From Datisca glomerata (lineage: Eukaryota > Streptophyta > Magnoliopsida > Cucurbitales > Datiscaceae), in NCBI GenBank assembly GCA_003255025.1, contig QANY01011455.1, positions 762,908-826,907 of the forward strand: a stretch of 64,000 nucleotides of DNA, given 5' to 3'. Shown here in pieces: positions 57,501-64,000 of the stretch (position 1 is its first letter; each line of letters starts with the position of its first letter). A model generated the notes under the pieces. That model was not told the origin of the DNA. It did not search any database and saw nothing but the letters and a program-made list of their open reading frames with translations. Made by a program: the position numbers and the translations under genes.

Positions 57501-60045
57501 ACCTTATACTATGATATCTTCAACTGTGTTGGAAGAGGCTACATATATATTGAAGTTGTTTACTAGATGTTCTAACGGTTCTTTGCAGACTCTTTATTTT
57601 TTTTAATTCTTATCTATGATATTCTAGCTGTCTTAGAGTAGTGAGAATGTGAGGGATGTGGCGGTGTTCTGACACTTCTCTCTATGTTCTGCTATATTAA
57701 AAAAAAATTAACTATTTACTATAGTAATACATGGATCTAGATATATATCATGTTTCAATTAATAGATTACAAAATATCATATAGATTATTATAAACGTCA
57801 AATGACATATTATTTTAATGAATATTTAGATTATTAATGTTCAAATAATTCACACTTTACTTACTCTATATTTTAGTGGACGTGAAATTACTTAATTTTC
57901 TGTTATAGTTACCAGACCAACCTTACTTACAAATTAGGGGCTTAATTAATTATGCTTTGAAATGAAGAAATAATTAATCCGGAAGAATTTTTTTGTTTGA
58001 TCAATAATAAGACTAGTCATGTATATCTATTACCCTACAACATGTATTAATAAACAGTATCGTGCAACCCAAACAACAATTAATTTATTGACTAACTATG
58101 TAATAATTATAATTCAAATTGTCCTGCAATAATCTTACTTCAATTTGAATAGAAAGTCAATAAATATTACTAGGAAATGATGAGGTTGCTACCATTGGTC
58201 GCTTAGTATATATATAGGAAATGATGAAGTCTTTTATGTACAAATATTTTGAACTCTTTATAGGTATATTTTATAATATTGTAAATTGAAAATGCAAGGA
58301 AGTCGATCGAGCTTAGTTATGGACCAATTAAAAGTCATCGAGGTTGCTATTCATTTAAGTGCATTTGTCTCCTAGAAATCTTTTTCTATTGTCGTCATCA
58401 TCAATGTGTCTGACTTCAGCAAAATGGTTGAATATTCAACAATATAATAGACAGATGCTATTGTCCATAAATCACCGTAGCATAACATTTTTGTTCTTTT
58501 TCCGGTAAATTAGGAAAAGGAGTTGTAACACTTATAATCCACTTAACCAAATTCGAGTCTTCTCGATTCTTCATTATATATTTTCTTACTCGAAAAAATG
58601 TCAACTGAAAATTGTTAACATTAAGGATAATTGTTTATTTCTTTTGGGCGTATTTTAACTTAATCGTTTTTATAATGGCTTATGAACTATATGGGTTGTA
58701 ATGAAATAGTGATATAACTCATATTCTGTTAAAGAAAAAGTAAATGTAAATCCAATTTATATCTAATTATTCACGTCTGCATTATAACTGACATTATTTA
58801 CGTGTAACCAAATACTGCATTCGCAATATTTGATATATAGGCCCAACAATGAACCACCGACTTTTTCCAAAGAGACAAATAAAAGAAAGTAAAAAAGGAC
58901 AACTATGAAAAATAAAGATGAAAAGAAAAAAGATAAGGAAAAAAGAAAAAAAATAGAGATGTGAAGATTAAAAAAGAAGCTTTAAAAAGATTAAAAAATA
59001 ATAAAAGGGTGATGATAGAGTCAGCAAGTTATCTTACATAAAACTTAAATTAAATAATCAATACCATGTGAAGGTGAGCTTTCAATTTTCAACCCTTTTT
59101 TTTCAAATTGAAAAGAGAAAGGACCACTTGCTGGAAGAGAAAACGTTGGAGCTTTGACAATTGACCCAGCCTCCCCCCACCACATCATTTCTTTACCTCT
59201 TAATTATACAAAGACATCCTTGCTGAAAAACCTTTCTCACACCCTGAAGTACTCTTTTTAGAATGATTGTATATGTTCACAACAGTTTTTTTTAACTTGG
59301 GAATATGAGTTGGTTTACACAATGATTTTATCTTCTTCCTTCTGACATACATTTTCAAATTATAATAAACGCATAATTACCTGCTCGCTCAGTATGTATT
59401 CTGATTTTCATTAAGCATATGGAATTAGGAAACTTTATTGTCTAAGTTAAGATGTTGTCTTATTTTTCGTAGGATATATGTATATTCTCGCACATCTGAG
59501 CCTAGAAACACCCTCTCTAAATGTCTTGAGAGTACATAATTGGTGAGAAAGAATATAAGTATGAAACACCTTTTTTTCATATATAATTTATTCTATTTTC
59601 TATTTTTTTAAATCACAGGACAATAGAGTTAGTGGATAATTATGTTATTTTATAGTTTTAATAATGTTGGTTAGTACAAAACAAGTTTGTGTTTTTCTTA
59701 TAAATGTTAATAATGTGATTATTTTATTTTATTCAAAGTACAAATATTATCTATTCTTTCAATTTTTTTGTCAAGTTGTAACCTTTCGAATTTCAATTTA
59801 TAATTACAACCATTATAACTTCCTAGCAAGTCTAAAATTTAAGAGACGAATTTTCGTGGAACTTTTGTTGTTTTTTTATTATTTTAATTTGGGGATTTTT
59901 CTTTCCTCTAAATGTCTCAACTTTCACCATATCAATTTTTTTTTCTAAATTCATAAATTGTTTTAATTACTGTATGCGCATACATTATTTCTCAAATTAA
60001 TTAGAGCAAACTTTAATTTAGAATACCAACTTTTCTTTTCTCAAA
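57501..60045. other. AT-rich intergenic DNA, no gene seen
   Basis: No coding domain or transposon terminus recognised. The 94-codon plus-strand frame at 59664-59948 is Phe/Leu/Ile-rich as expected from poly-T composition. Confidence 0.55.
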
Positions 60046-63000
60046 TTTTTTGGTAAATGAAAATATATTAACCAAAAACATACTTACAAAACTATAAAGG
60101 CATACTCCAAGAAGAGTAATGTAAACATGAAAGACAGAAAGACCTAAACTTTCTAGGCCTAGGCCAACTAAGGAACACCCAAAGTAAATAGCTTGGACAT
60201 GACCAAGAAACTTTGACGAAAACTAATTCTATGATAAGCCTATATAGGAATGACCATACAAAATATAAAGTCAACACCAAACGACCAACTAAAACCCTAG
60301 TCAAAGATAAGAGGAAAGCAAAAACAGACATAAACGCCCTTATAAATCAGGCTCTAAGAGTACAAACTTGTAAGTAAATAAACCAAATCCCCTCAAACCA
60401 GCTCCAAGGTACCTGCATGTAGTTAGAAGAGATACAAACATCCAACATCCAACATATCAATACAAAAGCAAATGATTTTTATAACACTAGACTCCCAACT
60501 TACAAGATGAAACACAATAAAAGATGTACCAAGGAATGCCTTAATCGGACAGGGCTATAAATACAAAACCACATCATAGGAATGGGGAGGAAGGGCTCTA
60601 AAAATCGAAACAACAAAGACAAATCCACAAAATCAAGTAGTTACCAAAATGTTGGGGTACATGCCCTAATTGTCAACCAAATTGATACTAATGGCATCCT
60701 CCTTGAAGCCTTTTGCAAGAAAAAATCTGCCTCTCACATTGTCTGAGATTAGATTAACAATAAGTTTTTTTATCCCTTAACTTACCATCAAACACTCTAG
60801 AGTTCATTTCTTTCCAAATGTAGTACACGAAAAAAGAAAAGGCAACTCTAAATAAATATGCCCTTAAAGATTTACCCTTGCTCCACACTAATAACCACGA
60901 GATCAATTGGGTCCAATTTGAAGCTTTACATGACAGATCACGATTCTCTAATCAGGATTTCCATACTGGTTTAGCATAATCACATTCAATGAACAAATGA
61001 GAATTAGATTCAACATGCCCCACATAGAAGGTACAATCAAGTAAACCCCCAACTAGAGGTCCATCGCACAATTCTATCTCTAGTGGCCAACTTGTTGCGA
61101 AAGGTCAACCAAGAGATAAAACTGCACCTAGGAATATTAAATTTGAACCAAATTAAACTTGCCCATCTTACATTTTCCTTAGGTTGTACCAATGCTCTAT
61201 AGGTATGACCTGATGAGAAGGAACCATTGGGGCTTGCAGTCCATGTCCAAGAATCAGGAAAAGTAAATTGAAGGGAAGGCATGGTGGTACCCTTAATTTT
61301 TAAAAGCTCACCAAATCTAGAAGTAGGCCGAGACCACTGTCCATTATAAGTAATGTCACTAACTCTGGTGTCCAAATTCCAAGCAGAGACCAATATTATT
61401 CTCTGACCAAATCTGGGTAACAAGGTCCCCAAAGGAGGCCAAGGTTCAGTTAACAATTTGATTTCTCTGCCATTGCCCACACATGCTTTGCAGAAAGGCA
61501 TGAACTTACTCCTTAGTTTGAGAAGTTTTCTCCAAACCCAAGATAGGTTAGAAGGGGTATTAACAATGAAAATGGAGCTCTTCCTGATCGAGTACACTTG
61601 GCACAAATTCTTCCATAGGGGATGTTTAGAGAGCAGGACCAAGAACCACATGTATTTTACAACTGCCACTTCATTGGACATGATTAGATCCCTAAGCCCC
61701 AAACCTCCTTGGGTCTTGTCACAACAAACATCATCCCAGCCACCTTAGCCCCAGAATGCTTGGAATCGTTTCCATTCCACAAGAAATTTATAAGCATGTC
61801 TTGTACTTTCTTGACTGCTTTCTTTGGTAAAATAAACAAACCAGCCCAAAATTGGAACATAGCCAATAATACTGACCTAATAAGCTGAAGCCTGCCTGCA
61901 TAAGATAAATATTTAGAGTCCCAATACCTAATCCTTTCAGTAATTCTCTCTACCGGTGTATCACAATTAGCTTTGCAGAGTTTAACGGTGATTAAATGTA
62001 TATCTCATAGGCAAGTGGCCCTCAGGGAAACACATTATAGATTTAATACCCAAAATGTCTTCCTCTTGGACCCCTGACAAGAAGATATGGCTCTTCTGGA
62101 TGTTGGGTTGAAGCCTACTCATTGCTTGAAAAATCACTAAAGTCTCTTTGATGATCTGAACTGACTCCTTGTTACCCTTACAGAACAAAAAGAAGGTCAT
62201 CGACAAAGCAAATATTCACCACTTTCAACTTCTCACACCTCCAGTGATATTTGAATTCCTTATTTAAGGCAGAAAAATTCAAAAGGCCAATGTGGACCTC
62301 TATTACATTGACAAACAGATAAGGGGAGAGAGGATCTCCCTTCCTTATGCCCTTGGCTCCCCTAAAGTAACCATGGAGTTCTCCATTAATCTTGATAGAG
62401 TAAGAAGGAGAAGAAATGCATTCCATAAGCCAAGTGATGAATGTGTTTGGAATGTTAATGCATTGTAGAGCTTTGCCTATGAGATCCCAATTTAAACTGT
62501 CATAAGCCTTTCTAAGGTCAACCTTAAGAGCACATCTAGGCATCCCCAAAAACCTATGATAGCTTCTAAGGATTTGTTGTGATAGGAAGATGTTATCTGC
62601 AATCTTTCTCCCAGGACTAAATGCGCGTTGGTTCTGACTAATAAGGATTGGTAGGATACATTTCATTCTATCAGCCAGGATTTTGGTAATGCACTTATAA
62701 ATGACATTGCAACATGATATAGGTCTGAAATCTCCAACAGAAGTGGGCTTGGGAACCTTAGAGATTAGAAAGATGGCAGTATAATTGATCTTCTTTAAGA
62801 GTTGACTGGATTAAAAGAATTCAAGGATAGAGGATATAACGTCCTGTCTAACAATGTGCCAGGTCCTTTTAAAGAAATTGGCTGAAAAGCCATAAGGGCC
62901 AGGAGCTTTCTCACTACCCATGCTGAAAATTGCATTCTTAATCTCCTCCTCAGTAATTGGTAAACTTAGAATTGAGGCTTGGAAGTCATTTAGTTTGTTA

Positions 63001-64000
63001 GGGAGGGCCCACTCAAGGATATTCCAGTTCAGAGTATGCACTTGGTTGGGGGAACCCAGCAGGTCAGTGTAGTACTCTAGGATATGACTGTTGATTTCCT
63101 CAAGAGAGAAAATGATAGAGCCTTGGTGTAAGAAATGAGTGATCTTGGATCTGATTCTATTCTTTTTCCTGCTTTGAAAGAAGAAAGAAGAGTTATGGTC
63201 TCCTAGATTGAGCCATTGGACTCTAGACTTCTGCTTATAAAAAAATTCTTCAGCTAATCTAAGCTTAATAAATTCCTTGTTTGCTGTCCTTTCCTGGGCA
63301 AGGAGTTGCCTATTAGTAGGGTCTATTGCTAGCCTTTGCTAGAGATGATCAAGGTTAGCTCTAGCCAGCTTAGACCTTGAGGGGATGTCACTACAAAACT
63401 CTTGATTAAATTTCTTTAGGGCCATATTTATTGCATTGAGCTTCTTACTAATATGAAACATTGTTGAACCAAAGATCTGAGTACCCCAGGCTTGTTCAAC
63501 AACTTGCCAGAAACCATCTCTCTCAAACCAAAAATTGAAGAATTGAAAATTGACCTTAGGCATATGCGGTGTAGAGTCCATCTGCACTAAAATGGGACTA
63601 TGTTCTAAGATACCAGGTATCACAAAATGACATTTGGCATCGGGGAAGGAATCGACCTAGCGAAAATTTCTTATAGCCCTATCCAATTTGCACGTGGTAA
63701 AGGTCCCATCCTGATGATTATTTGCCCAGGTAAATTGGCTTCCATAGTACACCAAGGTTGAAAATACAGTCATTAAACTCATTCACTCCCTCAACCCACC
63801 CCTCAACCCCTCTAACTTTCTCATCAGGCTTTCTAATGACATTAAAGTCCCTAGCAGAAGCCATGGATATGCTAAACAAACGACATGTTGGTTTGCGAGG
63901 GATGCCCATAATTCTCTCCTAAAAAAACTTAAGTTTGATGCGTAAATAAATGTAACAAATCATTCAAAGTTACTGCCCAAATCAGCAATCTTACAAAGGA
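60046..64000 (-). mobile_element. LINE (L1-type), best-preserved copy, continues past the right edge
   Basis: Read on minus from 64000: endonuclease (RDFNVIRKPDEKVRGVEGWV at about 63850, usual GDFN), its end (PHMPKVNFQFFNFWFERDGF), RT start (EEIKNAIFSMGSEKAPGPYG, 62811-63041), RT core (KVPKPTSVGDFRPISCCNVI; RKIADNIFLSQQILRSYHRF; ALKVDLRKAYDSLNWDLI; GIRKGDPLSPYLFV) with the catalytic box CFVDDLLF (62178-62210), thumb (QPNIQKSHIFLSGV), and zf-RVT (IPRCSFISWLTFRNKLATRD). The 3' end near 60046 has a short A run (taccaaaaaattt). A few stops and frameshifts remain, for example after FVDDLLFVL, so it is probably dead but younger than the other two LINEs. Confidence 0.88.

Overview
The window is eudicot-type plant nuclear DNA: AT-rich, with multi-exon GT-AG genes, plant gene families (a group IIb WRKY factor with the diagnostic VQR intron, a plant USP-like protein) and many plant transposons (LINEs with RNase H, Copia, Ty3/Gypsy, Tourist-like and hAT-like MITEs, CACTA-type ends). 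I cannot name the species. One assembly gap (48 N) lies at 6496-6543. Most long open frames are transposon debris or shadows.

Layout. 1-6739: 3' half of a USP-family (ubiquitin hydrolase-like) gene on +, with a 3.1 kb intron and another intron that holds a Tourist-like MITE and a dead exon copy split by a second MITE. 7.8-10.2 kb: MITE cluster. 10.4-15.9 kb: broken LINE on -, with a ~1 kb tandem duplication that also carries + strand LINE RNase H pieces. 16.8-21.8 kb: Ty3/Gypsy gag remnant, then Copia LTR/leader and gag remnant. 22.5-26.04 kb: two copies of a CACTA-type terminus bracket a - strand exon chain built from unrelated host gene pieces (an FtsZ-like exon resembling plastid division protein ARC3, and UAP56 DECD-box helicase exons with stops). 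26.2-29.19 kb: LINE on +. 29.5-35.02 kb: about 33 diverged copies of a ~165 bp tandem repeat, interrupted at 35,024-38,712 by a Ty3/Gypsy remnant and resuming briefly. 38.8-41.5 kb: Copia pol end, LTR and primer-binding site, then an inverted LTR of another family.

44,094-48,706 (-): the one complete, intact-looking host gene, a 602-residue WRKY72/61-like transcription factor in six exons, with TATA box, GA-repeat 5' leader and several W-boxes upstream. 50.1-50.65 kb: Copia RNase H piece. 52.4-52.8 kb: LINE RNase H piece. 55.07-55.7 kb: two more captured host exons (VTT/TMEM64 family and DNA gyrase A). 55,988-57,495: solo Copia LTR with an apparent 5-bp target duplication and an inserted tRNA-derived SINE-like sequence. 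60.05-64.0 kb: the best-preserved LINE (-), running off the right edge.

Only the WRKY gene and the USP-like gene look like working host genes. The most interesting unexplained structures are the chimeric exon chains (22.8-25.3 and 55.1-55.7 kb) and the nucleosome-length tandem array.
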